Source of the DNA: Echeneis naucrates | Taxonomy: Eukaryota; Chordata; Actinopteri; Carangiformes; Echeneidae | Length of the DNA stretch: 64,000 bases | NCBI RefSeq assembly: GCF_900963305.1 | Contig: NC_042532.1 | Span: forward strand, 13,747,207 to 13,811,206 | Direction: 5' to 3' | Shown: positions 1-33,425 of the stretch, piece after piece | Layout of the letters: each line of letters starts with the position of its first letter | How positions within the stretch are numbered: position 1 is the stretch's first letter | Translations under genes and position numbers: made by a program | The notes under the pieces: model-generated | What the model was told of the DNA's origin: nothing | The model's input: the letters and a program-made list of their open reading frames with translations, nothing else | Database searches by the model: none

Positions 1-21965
<21,965 letters not shown>

Positions 21966-22254
21966 ATGAAACAAGTCATTCCTTTAGACAAGAGTCTTGA
22001 TAAACCACATTTAATCTCTTACATTCATTAACTGTTAACCACCATATTAAAAAGTAGTATGTAGCCTGTTGCATTCCAGTAAAAAAACATTTAGACATTT
22101 GTGGAATAGTAATGAAAATGTACTCATTCTTAGTGTGTTTGGAAGTGTATTTGAAGGTCCGGGGAATGTTGTCAGATGGGAAAGGAGGAGAAAATGTTGA
22201 AAAAAGAAAGATGGAAGGGCATTTTTATGGAGGAACCTGTATGTTTTTAGATTG

Positions 22255-22260
22255 AATAAA
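22255..22260 (+). terminator. dync1h1: dync1h1 polyadenylation signal
   Basis: An AATAAA hexamer lies 290 nt after the dync1h1 stop codon and is the first such signal on this strand. The stretch from 21966 to here is the probable 3' UTR. From about 22280 to 23050 I see no gene on either strand, only AT-rich spacer up to the 3' end of the convergent minus-strand gene. Confidence 0.75.
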
Positions 22261-23055
22261 GAATGATGAAGAGATTAATGCTTTAATGACTCCATTGTTC
22301 TCTTTGTGTACTAGTAAACATTTGATTTGAAGTCTGTACCATGTTTTTTTTACAGTCCCTTTCAAATGATCAAGAAGTAAGATGTGGGAGTTCAGGTTTT
22401 CCTCTTACCTAAAAACTAATCCTAATTACCTGGTCCTTTGACTTATACTGTGTCCATGTTCTGAATCAGGACTTCTTGAATAACTTTAACTTTACTGACA
22501 AAAGTGAGAATAGTATTTATTGTTTTGATACTAAATAACATAATAGTCAAGTTACTTTGAGAATAGATAATCTTTGTTACTGTTCAAGACTAAAATGTAT
22601 CTAGTTGAGTGACCCAGTCACAGTCAAGGCCAGTGTATGAGTTAAGGGATATTCCATGATAGACATGGTCATGAATATGTCCTTGTACATAAGTCTTTGA
22701 TGATCAAATTTTTTTTTTTTTTATATCCAATCTGTAATGCAAACACTCAGGCTTCAGCGTTAAAGCTGACTCTTCACAAATTACATAAATTGTGTTCAAT
22801 GTGTTGCTGCCATCTGCTGGTTGGAGAGTTGCACATCATGGGAGTAAATGAAATACAAGCTCAATCATCTTGGTTTTTCCCCTTCTGTCAGTTTGTAGAA
22901 GGTATATTTTCACAGCCTTTGACCTAAAATTCACTTGAGCTGTAGTTGCTGCATTCCATAGTTAAATAAAAAGGAGGCCAAACTTTACTATCAAATGCAG
23001 AACTAGGTACCACTTTAGCAAGCCACACAATTATTTTTTTCAATATAGTTTTTCT

Positions 23056-23061
23056 TTTATT
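23056..23061 (-). terminator. Polyadenylation signal of the unrecognised minus-strand gene
   Basis: TTTATT on the plus strand reads AATAAA on the minus strand. It lies about 280 nt beyond the minus-strand stop at 23339, so a short 3' UTR is likely. The convergent dync1h1 signal is about 800 nt away, so the two transcripts need not overlap. Confidence 0.55.
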
Positions 23062-23338
23062 GGAAAAAACAGTACCTTCATCGCCAGTGCATAGATTGGG
23101 GCCTAGGTCACTGTGGTGATTCCCTTCAACACAAATCACAATTGCTCAAACATGAGACAATCAGCACAATGTGTGACACCTGTGAGACACTCAAAATTAC
23201 TAGAGGTAAAAAAATAAACCAAAGTGCATAAAGTAACTTTTTACAGTACTTAGTTCCTCCTTAAATCATTTAAGGTATTTAACATGAGTGCAGTTCTTCA
23301 TTCCGTCAGTGATGAGGTGGCTGTAACATAAACACAGC

Positions 23339-24821
23339 TCATTCAAATGCAGAGTCCCCTGCCTCTTCTTTGTCCTCCATGTTGACAACACACTGCCTCT
23401 TTCTGTGGCCCAGTTCCACCACTTCTGCCCCAGGCAGCCCCAACTTCCTCTTGTAGAGAGATCTGAGGGTACATGGGCTGGGGGACCGCTCTGAAGAGCT
23501 GTCCAGAAACCAGGATGAGCTCCCTCCCACTGAGGTGAGAGGTCCAGGAGTTTGAGGCGTAGAGGATCTTGTGCCATGCAAGCCTGAATCATAAAGCTGC
23601 GATTCGATATCCATGGCTTGGGTTTGCATTGTTGAATCATTTGCCATTTCAGTGTGAGTGTGAAGCTCACAGACCCACAGCTCAGAATCACTCCCACATT
23701 TCATCTGGACATCCAAAATATTTTGCTGCTCTGTTCCAGGATCTCTCATCCCATTTTTTGTTACTTCTCTGAGGGCAACAGAAGCAGGGTGATGAGGGAT
23801 GAATCTCCTGCTCCGACCAAAAAACCGACATCCTCCACCACCTCCTTGGCCCTGCTGCCTTGTCCTCCTGGAGACACCAACATCGATGTCTGATTCATCT
23901 GAATCCTCAGAGCTTCCATCATATGGGTCCAAAAACTACAATCATAGAAACACATTCATTCATTAATACGTGGACGAGTAGCACATATTTATGCCAGTAT
24001 TGGATCAATGATTAAATGCAGAAAGCTTACCGCAGAATAACAACAATGCTTTGCTGTAGGCTTTAGTGGCAGTGCCCGATGTAACGTCCCACGCTCTGGT
24101 GCAGTGCTTGTCCATCCCTGTCCAATTAGATTTTCGTTGATTGTCACAAATAATTTAAAAGGTAAATGCATTTTGAGTAGTAAGCACCCAAGGCCGGTTT
24201 GTTGGGAATAAATTTAATTGTATCCTTTTTCCAACCAAAATTTGTGGCAAAATTTCATTGAAATGAAATATACCATATAAAACCCACTTTGTCAGATCTG
24301 TGTGTGTATTAAAGTCATTGTGTGTGCAAAAGCCACTCAAAAACATTACCATAGTGCTGGTGTCTGACCATCTTGGACTGATTTCTGAGTCACTATCACT
24401 GCTGGACTCCACTTTGCACATCTCCTGGCACAAAACAGCAGTCACTCAAAACCACATTTGCAAGGGAAGATATTAAATATTAAATGAAAGATTTTTTAAA
24501 ATGTTCACACACACAAAAAAAAAAAAAAAAATTAAAAAGAACTGGTCATTCACAGATTTGAAGTTCAATTCTAAGCTCACCATGTACTTGAAAGCAAGTT
24601 GATCCACGTTGTTGGGAATATGTCTCTCATTGTGACCTATTGAGAAAAAAACAAAACAAAACGTACAACTGAATTTGTTGTTTAAAAAAATATTATGAAG
24701 GTTTTAGATTAAACTATAACGTAAAGCCACGCACCAGAGAAATGTGTTAGACTAAAATACAAAAACCAAAAAACGGATACCTACCTGGAAGAGAGCGCTG
24801 TCGTCTTCTTCTACATGCCAT
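23339..24821 (-). CDS. Unrecognised Ser-rich, probably nuclear protein, 283 residues, five coding exons
   Basis: I do not recognise this gene. Exons on the minus strand are 24785-24821, 24581-24636, 24350-24424, 24031-24117 and 23339-23935. All junctions are GT-AG, phases agree, and the sum is 284 codons including the stop. The protein starts MACRRRRQRSLPGHNERHIP, with an arginine-rich N-terminus like a nuclear localisation signal. It continues with acidic serine clusters (VESSSDSDSEISPRWSDTS; DGSSEDSDESDIDV), a glycine run, a Ser/Pro-rich middle and a basic then acidic C-terminal block (LYKRKLGLPG, RKRQCVVNMEDKEEAG). No catalytic domain, signal peptide or membrane segment is visible. It is probably disordered. 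The start is the first ATG of the spliced frame; a short overlapping out-of-frame ATG lies 5 nt upstream. It is divergent from wdr20, with 672 nt between the starts. Confidence 0.75.
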
Positions 24822-25493
24822 GACATTTGGTGTAACTTCTCCGGACTGCGGGAAATTAAACACTGAAACGATTCATTTGCTGTCTGGTGAGACAAACTTG
24901 CAGATTAATGCAGCAGCAGAGAAGTCGGCGCACTTGATACGATGCAGCCAAGTGCGGCCACGCTGGGCGACGCGGCGTGGACCCGATCCACGACGGGACG
25001 ACCTTAAACACACCATGAGTCTGCTCGTTTCAACAGTTTAACAAAATAATACGTCCGGTCATTTTCCTCTTTTCAAAATAAAACCCTCATTAAACTTATT
25101 GCTGCAGCACAGCTTCATTGTTCGCCCGATTTGTTTCATTTTTGCTTCCCCGATTCAACCGTCCCTATCGTTTATCCTAAAATAATATCATCCATACATT
25201 TTTTTTTTCATTTGAAAAATAGGTAAAGACAGAAAAAAAAGTTTTATAAACTATATAAACTATCAATGCTGATGCTGCTATTTTATACTTACTTGATGAA
25301 GTGATGCAGATGGTAAAAAGAAAAATACATGCTGCCACGCAGTTTTAGTTGAATGCACAGTTGATCGCGGAGCAGCCAGTTCCGCGGTGAGCCGGTGGGG
25401 GGACCGGTAGAGAGGGAATGGCCGCTCCGTGGCCCGCTCCCCTGCGTGCGTAAGATCCGGCCTGGGGGAACGGGATGAATGTTAATTTCAAAG
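24822..25493. promoter_or_regulatory. Divergent promoter region between the unrecognised gene and wdr20
   Basis: The 672 nt between the two start codons hold no other gene. GC- and CpG-rich patches lie near 24930-25010 and 25370-25500, and CpGs continue into wdr20 intron 1. No TATA box is obvious at the wdr20 side. An AAGATGGCGGC sequence at 25491-25501, overlapping the wdr20 ATG, fits the YY1 consensus found at many housekeeping starts. Shared promoter use is inferred from spacing and orientation. Confidence 0.5.
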
Positions 25494-28400
25494 ATGGCGG
25501 CGGAGGGAGGAGGGAAGGAGATGAACGAAATTAAAACTCAGTTCACTACTCGGGAAGGCGTCTACAAACTCCTCACTCACTCCGAATACAGCCGTCCCAA
25601 CAGGGTGCCTTTCAACTCGCAGGGCTCCAACCCCGTCAAGGTTTCCTTCGTGAACGTCAACGACCAGTCGGGCAACGGCGACAGGATCTGTTTCAATGTG
25701 GGCCGAGAGCTCTACTTCTACATCTACAAAGGCGTTAGGAAGGTAGCGTGCTAACGCGGCTAATGTCAGCGGAAATTCCCAATTCTGCATGTGAAAATGT
25801 GCCATAGCTGTGTGATCTGGGGCTGGACTTCAGACTTGCGTCTGCTGCTTAAAAAAAACAAAACAAACAAACTCCGTCAGGTGCTTGACTTTCAAATTGG
25901 CTGGCAGCTAGTTAGCTTGAAGCTAGCCCACTAGTTAGCTAGCTAGCTAGTTAGCTAGCCAGCCAGCCAACCAACGCGATTGGCTAACGTTAGCGAGCCA
26001 GCAGCTACACGGAGGCCGGGGGGTAAAATGCGTCCACAGTCCGTCATGCTGTTTTCGTTTTGCGGCACAGTTGCTCTCGTAAGTCTGTGTTGCGGTTGTT
26101 ATTCATACTTGTCGGCGTTGAAACAGTTGGCCTAACGGTGAACGGTGACACCCGCAGCACCTGTCGACGCCCTTTGACTGACAGGTGTCGCCGTGCCCCG
26201 GGGATGCTGGCCGGTCATTATTAGGCTAACAGGCTAACATGCTAACCGCCACCGTGATCCTGAAATGTTGCGGCCCTCGGCTGTTAATGTGGGGATTTGT
26301 TCGGACGCAGTCTCAGACATGGTCACACTAAACTGACTCGATCTGCTTGAAGGGAAGTGTTCAGTCAGTGCAGCCTTTAAGCGTCCACTAAGGATCTATT
26401 TCCGTGTCGATGTTGAGTCTTAACGCAGTCTCAGCTGACTGACAGGACGTCACAGTCCGGCAGCTGACTGCCAACTTAGCGATGTGTCAGTGTTTTAATC
26501 ATTCCTACAGAAACCTTGTCCTTGTGACAGTTAAGACTGTACAAGCTTTATCGTTATGGTGTCTTATTGTCAATCACCTAAACTGAGCCTGGTATAAAAC
26601 ATGCTTTTTTGTGGCGTGAAAGCTGCGTTTTTTGTTTTTTTTACTGGATTCTTGACTTAAACTGTATTTAAGACTCGGTATTATATTTTGTCTCTTGACA
26701 GGACATCCAGTCGTAACAGAGGAAACACTGAGTCATCATTGTACAGCCAAACTATAAATCATTAACAGTGAACTGCTATTATAATGGTTGTCTACAGTAT
26801 ATGCCCGAGGTGTTCTGTTCTCAGTGATAAAGTACTGTTTTCTCCAGAATCTGTGTGTGATGGTGAACATCTACCTGTCAATGGAAAAAAGGCAGACCTC
26901 CATTTTTACTCAGTCATTGTTGGGTGGTTGATATGCAGCTAAAAATCGCATCAGTGATTGTCACATTGTCACCTCAAATGTCACTGTGTTTGAGAAAAAC
27001 CACATGAAAACAATATAACTGCACAGTCCAGTGGCATGACTGACAGTTTGGCCAACAATAGCTATTATGTGACCAATGACAGTTAGTACTTTCAGATATC
27101 TCTACTCGTACGTGATTTTGGTCTCTCTTGACAGGCTGCTGACCTGAGCAAGCCCATAGACAAGCGTATTTACAAGGGAACGCAGCCCACCTGTCATGAC
27201 TTCAACCACCTCACAGCTACGGCGGAGAGTGTGTCCTTGCTGGTGGGTTTCTCAGCAGGGCAGGTACAGCTCATTGACCCAATCAAGAAGGAGACAAGCA
27301 AGCTCTTCAATGAAGAGGTAGGTTCCCAAAGGACAAATGGTAGATGTAATTCTTCGCCTATTTGGTTACGGTTGGACCGTTTCAACTGAGTCTTGTTGTA
27401 ACTATTGTGAGTGTGAGATTTATTAATTTTTTTTCCCCACCTGTCCAATTTCCATAAACATATTTCTGAAAATAATCAAATAATCCCTTCAGGGTCCAAA
27501 TCATTCTTTGTACTTGTTCTAAATTGTAATGTAAAGTGTGTCTCCAATACCCGGTTTTGTACTCTGGTACTTTTTATATTTTCCCTGCCCACCACCAAAC
27601 CAAATACAGTATTATCAAGTGACATTAGATTTTATGAAAGCATTTTTAGCATTTCCTAATTACACTGTACTGACACTGTTCTCATCCTCTTTCCCCCTCC
27701 ACTCTCTCCCTCCCTGGCTGCCTCTGAAACCTCAACCTTCCTTCTTTCCTGACAGAGACTAATAGATAAGTCCAGAGTAACATGTGTGAAATGGGTGCCA
27801 GGCTCTGAGAGCCTGTTTCTGGTCTCTCATGCCAGTGGGAATATGTACTTATACAACGTGGAGCATACATGTGGCACCACAGCACCGCACTACCAGCTGC
27901 TCAAACAGGGAGAGAACTACTCTGTACACACGTGTAAGAGTAAATCCACGCGGAACCCTCTGCTCAAATGGACAGTGGGTGAGGGGGCCCTGAATGAGTT
28001 TGCCTTCTCTCCAGATGGAAAGTTCCTAGCCTGTGTAAGCCAAGACGGTTTCCTACGGGTGTTCAACTTTGATGCTGTTGAGCTACATGGCACCATGAAG
28101 AGCTACTTTGGTGGCTTGTTGTGTGTGTGCTGGAGCCCTGATGGAAAGTATATAGTTGCTGGTGGAGAGGACGATCTAGTGACTGTGTGGTCCTTCTTGG
28201 ACTGCAGAGTCATCGCCCGAGGTCATGGGCACAAGTCTTGGGTGAGTGTGGTGGCATTTGATCATTACACCACCAGCGTGGAAGAGAATGACCCAATGGA
28301 GTTCAGTGGTAGTGATGAGGACTTCCAGGATCAGATGATCCATTTTGGACGAGACCGGGCCAACAGTACACAGTCTCGACTCTCCAAGCGCAACTCCACG

Positions 28401-30652
28401 GACAGCCGGCCTGTTAGTGTGACATACCGGTTTGGCTCAGTGGGCCAGGACACTCAACTCTGCCTATGGGACCTCACTGAGGATATCCTTTTCCCGCATC
28501 TTCCACTCTCACGGACACGGACGCACACTAACGTGATGAATGCTACGAGCCCCCCTGCGGGTGCTACAATAATCACTAACACTTCTAGTAGCACTACTAA
28601 TGGAAACAACAGTGGTGCCAATACTCCTGGTATCAACTCCCTCTCTACTACATTACCACGCTCCAACAGCCTACCCCATTCAGCTGGCACCACAGCAACG
28701 GCAAACAATACCAACAAGGCTGGCAGTGGAGGTGGAATCGGCAGTGGAATCATGGACAGTGCCATCGCTACAGGTGTGAGTAAATTTGCCACACTTTCAC
28801 TCCACGATAGGAAGGAGCGCCATCACGAGAAGGACCACAAACGCAACCACAGCATGGGTCACATCAGCAGTAAGAGCAGTGACAAGCTCAACCTGCTGAC
28901 AAAAACCAAAGCGGACCCTGCAAAGACTCTGGGTACTCTGCTGTGCCCACGCATGGAGGATGTGCCCCTCCTTGAGCCCCTCATCTGTAAAAAGATAGCA
29001 CACGAGAGACTGACTGTACTCATATTTTTAGAGGACTGTTTAGTGACTGCTTGTCAGGAAGGATTTATTTGCACATGGGCGAGGCCAGGAAAAGTGGTAA
29101 GTTCTTTTTAATGTAGGACATGTGGGGGAATTTGGAGTGATATTGTTTGTCAATCTTTAGCTGTCTGGAAATCAGTTGGTGGGCTGTAACTAAAAATCAA
29201 GATATGTTCTGAAAGCTTAAAAGGAAATATGGACATTTTGAATAACATTTTTAGCTTTTCTAGTCAGAAGGTCAGTCTCTGCAGGCAGGCAAATAACATA
29301 TCAGCATTTGTTTGATGTACACCTGCTTTACAATGAAAGACCTGTTATGCTTAAGTTTCAAATATAGCCAATGCTATGACAAAAATACAGTCTCGTTATA
29401 TAATGCATTCTGATAAGGAGGATTTCCTGTGCCGACCTGTGAGGGGATGGGGGATGTTAATCCATACGAAGTGTTTTCATTGGTTCATCATAATCATTCC
29501 ACAATGCATAGCAGCATAGCCAAAAAGTCATCTGCATACACTCACATTTCAGCTTTTATGCAAATGGAAACTTTGCCCACAGAATCTTTGCAGTCTATTA
29601 CTTGCTTACAGCTTAATATGGGTATACTCCCTTGTATATGTTTTTTTTTGTTTTTTGTTTTTATTTTGTTTTTCTGTGTTTTGAGAGCTTTTTCTAGAAC
29701 AAGGCACAAACGGTTTGCCTTTTGAACATAACCAGCAGTATGAAGACTAGTTAGTCCAATGAGACCATTACTGTTAACCAGCGGTTAGAGGCTTGGGACA
29801 TATGACATAAAAATGAGATTGAGGCACACAGACGGGCTTTTGTGCAGTACAGACATTTGACTATACTTTTCCAAAATAATGTGTTGGTCTTCTATGAATG
29901 ATTCGTGGCTTCGTCTGACCACTAAAGAGAGTACTTCTAGTAAGTATAGCTTGTAGTGGCTTCTTTGATTAAAAAAAAACAAACAAACAAAAAAAAAAAA
30001 AACAACAACAAAAAACTAACAAAAAAAAACCAATTATGATATAAAAATATTAAAAACTTGGCTTAGAACAGTAGGAAAATGTGGCACATCTGCCAGATTT
30101 ATAAAAAAACCACTTGATACATAAACAAGCGATGGAGCAGAAGTTTATGAACAGACCTCTTTTCACAGGATTAAGTGCATAATGGGAAAAGGGTAACCAA
30201 AGTGCCCTTAAATAGTTTACCCTTGAAAAGACCCTCAAAGGTCAGATTTAGAGGTTGAAAAAGTCCCACTGAAGAAAATGCCCCCGGTCTGGTCATGTAC
30301 ATTAGCAGTGCCTTCATAAAGCAAACCTCTCAAAGACTGCTTTAGTCTCACACAGTTAACTCGGCATCCACTTTGACTGCTGTGAACAGCCTTTTAATTA
30401 AGTGCAGGGCATCGGGATACGGAAAGAGGATGCTAGAGGCACATTTTTTAATGAGCTATTTGTTGCTTGATTTTTTTTTTTTTTTTTTTTTTATTATTAT
30501 TATTGTTTTTATTTTTTTTTATTTATTGTTTTATTTTATTTTTTTGCTATAGTATGTGAACTTTCCAAATGCAAATCTCCTTGTTTTCCTTTTTCCAGGG
30601 TTTATTGTCATCCCAAAACCAAGCCAGCTCTCCCAGTGGAACAGTAGTATAG
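25494..30652 (+). CDS. wdr20: WD repeat-containing protein 20, 608 residues
   Basis: WD40 protein that activates the USP12/USP46-WDR48 deubiquitinase complexes in vertebrates. Coding exons are 25494-25742, 27135-27317, 27756-29096 and 30599-30652, all joined in phase 0. The start MAAEGGGKEMNEIKTQF matches human WDR20; an in-frame ATG 15 nt upstream (25479) is less likely. WD-repeat signatures include NEFAFSPDGKFLACVSQDG and LLCVCWSPDGKYIVAGGEDD, then GSVGQDTQLCLWDL. A low-complexity Asn/Thr/Ser insert (residues near 385-445) is longer than in human. The last exon encodes GLLSSQNQASSPSGTVV. The 1.4-kb first intron starts with a TAGC tetranucleotide tract (25929-25970). Confidence 0.95.
25929..25970. 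repeat. TAGC/CAGC tetranucleotide tract
   Basis: Degenerate TAGC and CAGC repeats lie at the start of wdr20 intron 1, inside a CpG-rich stretch, with several GCTAAC/GTTAGC inverted words nearby (to about 26245). Confidence 0.8.
29097..29111 (+). CDS. wdr20: Alternative wdr20 C-terminus by read-through of the exon 3 donor
   Basis: If the donor at 29097 is not used, translation continues through GTAAGT as Val-Ser, then Ser-Phe and a stop at 29109-29111. The protein then ends GKVVSSF. The human isoform I remember ends GKVVSFNP, which has the same logic. The choice between this end and the spliced exon at 30599 would be set by splicing against intronic polyadenylation. Confidence 0.55.
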   Translation, partial: VSSF

Positions 30653-32434
30653 CCACAATATTTCTGCTGCTAAAGAACCCTGCAACCCAGAGTCTGATGC
30701 TGCTCTTCACCCTGCAAGCATTGCAAGTTTTTTCTTTTTCTTTTATACCCTTCCTCCCTCCTGAAATTTTTTTTTTTTTTTTTTTTTAATGGCTTTTAGT
30801 TTGTTTTCGTATATCATTCAGTTGATTTGAGAGGAGGAATGAAGCAAGAAAAGGTGTGGTGCATTTGTGGACTATGGCACTACTGTACTATTGTTCTCTG
30901 AAATTTTAACACATTTTAGATTAAAAAAAAAATCTTTCTATCATGTCAAACTCATCAGACTGTCGTCCCCTCTGGAACTAAGGCTTGGCTTTGTTAGATG
31001 CAAACCAGACAACTGTGGCTTGAGATTTAAAAGGATAGTTTATATAATTTTCATCAACCCCTTTTTTAAACTTTGCGATGTTGCCCAGTCGTGACTCAGG
31101 GTTACTGACTGAAACATGAATTTTGAGAACTATCCTTTTATGACCAAGTGCGTGAGCATCTGAAAATTTTGCTTCCATCCACATTCACCCTCCACTTTTG
31201 TCTTCTCTTGAGTAGAATCTCCCCATCAACGACTTTGCACTGATTTTGTTAGTTATTTTGTTGTTTGTTTTTTATAACTACTCTAATGGAACAAAAAAAA
31301 GGGTTGAGGACTGCCTTTTTACACTTGGCTTTAACATCCTCAGTCTTGAAATCTGAATCTATAAAGCTTGATGCTGCAATCATAGTCTTTTTAAAGAAAA
31401 AAAAATTGTTTGCACTTAAATTAGTTTATTAGAAGAAAATGGCTTTACATTTTTGGGTGTGCTCAGAACTCACAGATGGCTAATACAGTAGGTGAAGAAA
31501 ATGATAAAAACTATTAAAACCTTTATCTATTGAGCATTTATTTTAATATTATTTCAGATTCAAATCTGCTCTGTATCATAATGTGTATATTGTAATTAAT
31601 TGATCTGATGGGGGCCTAAGCAAACTACCATTACTCCAGTGGAAGTTTTGTCATTGATAGTTATATTTCTAAAGCCTAAAGTATACATATTAATAATATT
31701 AAAAAATAATCTTGAATACACCGTTTACTGTTCTTGTTTTTGTTCACCCACATGTACTGTATTTACATAACAAAGCTGGAATGCATCTGGTATGACAATT
31801 GCTTACGTTGTCATAAAAATGCTGTAGCTGCAACAAATTAGCTGTCAAATCTGAAACTCAGGAAAGTACACAGATAACATTTGGATCTTATAAGACTTGA
31901 TATAGGACAAAAATACTTTGTAACGAAACTATTGACCCTGATATCCTCCTTTTTAACAAAAGCCACATGAAGCATTTCAGATGTGGAAGCATCTTTTTTC
32001 ATTTGACTGAAACGCTCCATAAATGTATTTAACGTCTACATGATTAGCAATCAGGTATGCCAAGAGTTCATTATTCTTAAGGCAGAACACTAGATAGGCA
32101 ATTACACATTGAAGCTGATAACATTTTATTTCCCACTTAGATGATATTAAATATTAAATTTGAACATTTGTGTTCATGCAGACCTGTTAAGGTGAAAATA
32201 TTTACAATGCATATGAATGACAACAGTACACCGATGATACTTGACAGGTTTTTTTAATTCTGATTATGCATCATGATAACCAGCTTCATGCACCTAAAGT
32301 GCACATTGAGTCACAGTTCATTTTAATGAGCTCACTACTCTGAATGGAATAGTGTGTTGTTTTTAAGCCACACTGTTGTAAATGAGTGTGCGAGGGTATT
32401 ATTTCTCAAGCTACATTCTGAACATAGCAATAAA
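30653..32434 (+). other. wdr20: Likely wdr20 3' UTR
   Basis: There is no supported coding exon here on either strand. The stretch is AT-rich with long T and A runs (for example near 30471-30545 and 30767-30788), typical of a vertebrate 3' UTR. An AATAAA at 32429-32434 is a plausible end. The exact site is uncertain, and a read-through isoform would have its own earlier end in the intron after 29111. Confidence 0.45.
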
Positions 32435-32776
32435 AAGTGGTTTGGGGCTTTTAAAGACCCAATCTGTAATGTGACCTTTGTTTTCACACTCATAATTGAT
32501 CTAAAGGTAGTTTTTGTTCGTAACTGCTTAAGGTGTGTTGTTTTTGTTTTTTTGTTTTTTTTTGTCCATGTTGGACAGCTGATTTCATCTACCACTAAAC
32601 CATGAAATGGTCCTTTAAAAGACTTGACAATTGTGTGGCACAGAATAATTGTGAAGCACTTGATGTGAATGTTTTTGCAGTGTTGCACAGGAAGACTTCT
32701 GCCCGTCTCCAATCCGTTTGTTTAAGGGAGTATTTCATATCAGTACCAGTGAAAGTAGTTCAATTTTGCTCTGAGT

Positions 32777-32782
32777 TTTATT
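32777..32782 (-). terminator. mok: Candidate mok polyadenylation signal
   Basis: TTTATT on the plus strand is AATAAA on the minus strand, about 640 nt past the mok stop. It lies about 340 nt from the wdr20 candidate signal, so the two genes run tail to tail with their 3' ends close together. Confidence 0.45.
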
Positions 32783-33425
32783 GCTTTACAACTTTGAATC
32801 ACAGCTGTGTATAGTGTTTGAAAATGTAAATATAGTGTTTTACATGACTTTTTAGTTTGAAATTAAAATATGAGTAGTATTATTAAAAAAAAAAAAAAAG
32901 TTTATGTACTCATTTGTGATTCACAGTTGTAAAATAATGTAACTGGAACTAATGGGTGTGACAGCTTTTTAAAGCCAATGTATTAGTTTCCAGCTGGCTC
33001 ATCATATTCTTCAAACAAGTTCCACTATTAATAGTTCACCTCTGGTAAACAGCTGTCTTATTGCTTCACTCGTGTAATAGGCTCAGATTGAAGGATAGTT
33101 CTCTTCCGTAAACATGTAACACCTGACTGGGGTTAAGTACAATAGTGGTTAAACCCCAACTGCGCATTCTCAATCCGACATAACTTGATGGATGGATGGA
33201 TTCATTATCTGTGTAAGAATGACTAAATTTCACCTTGACTATGAAGATTCAGGAGTTTGGTCAGAAGTTCTAAGTTGACAGCGTCTGTGGTCTTAATTGC
33301 ATTTTTTTTTTTTTTCCCCTTAAAATCTTTTGATATCTTTTTTAATCAGCTCTGTCCGAACAGTGTCCTCTCAACAATCTGTTCATCAGTACAATAAGGA
33401 GTGATTTTTAAGGTGTTCTTTCCTT

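Noticed and set aside
24820-25041. A 73-codon plus-strand frame between the unknown gene and wdr20
   Set aside because: It overlaps the first exon of the minus-strand gene in antisense and runs through the shared promoter region; no acceptor, donor or homology supports it.
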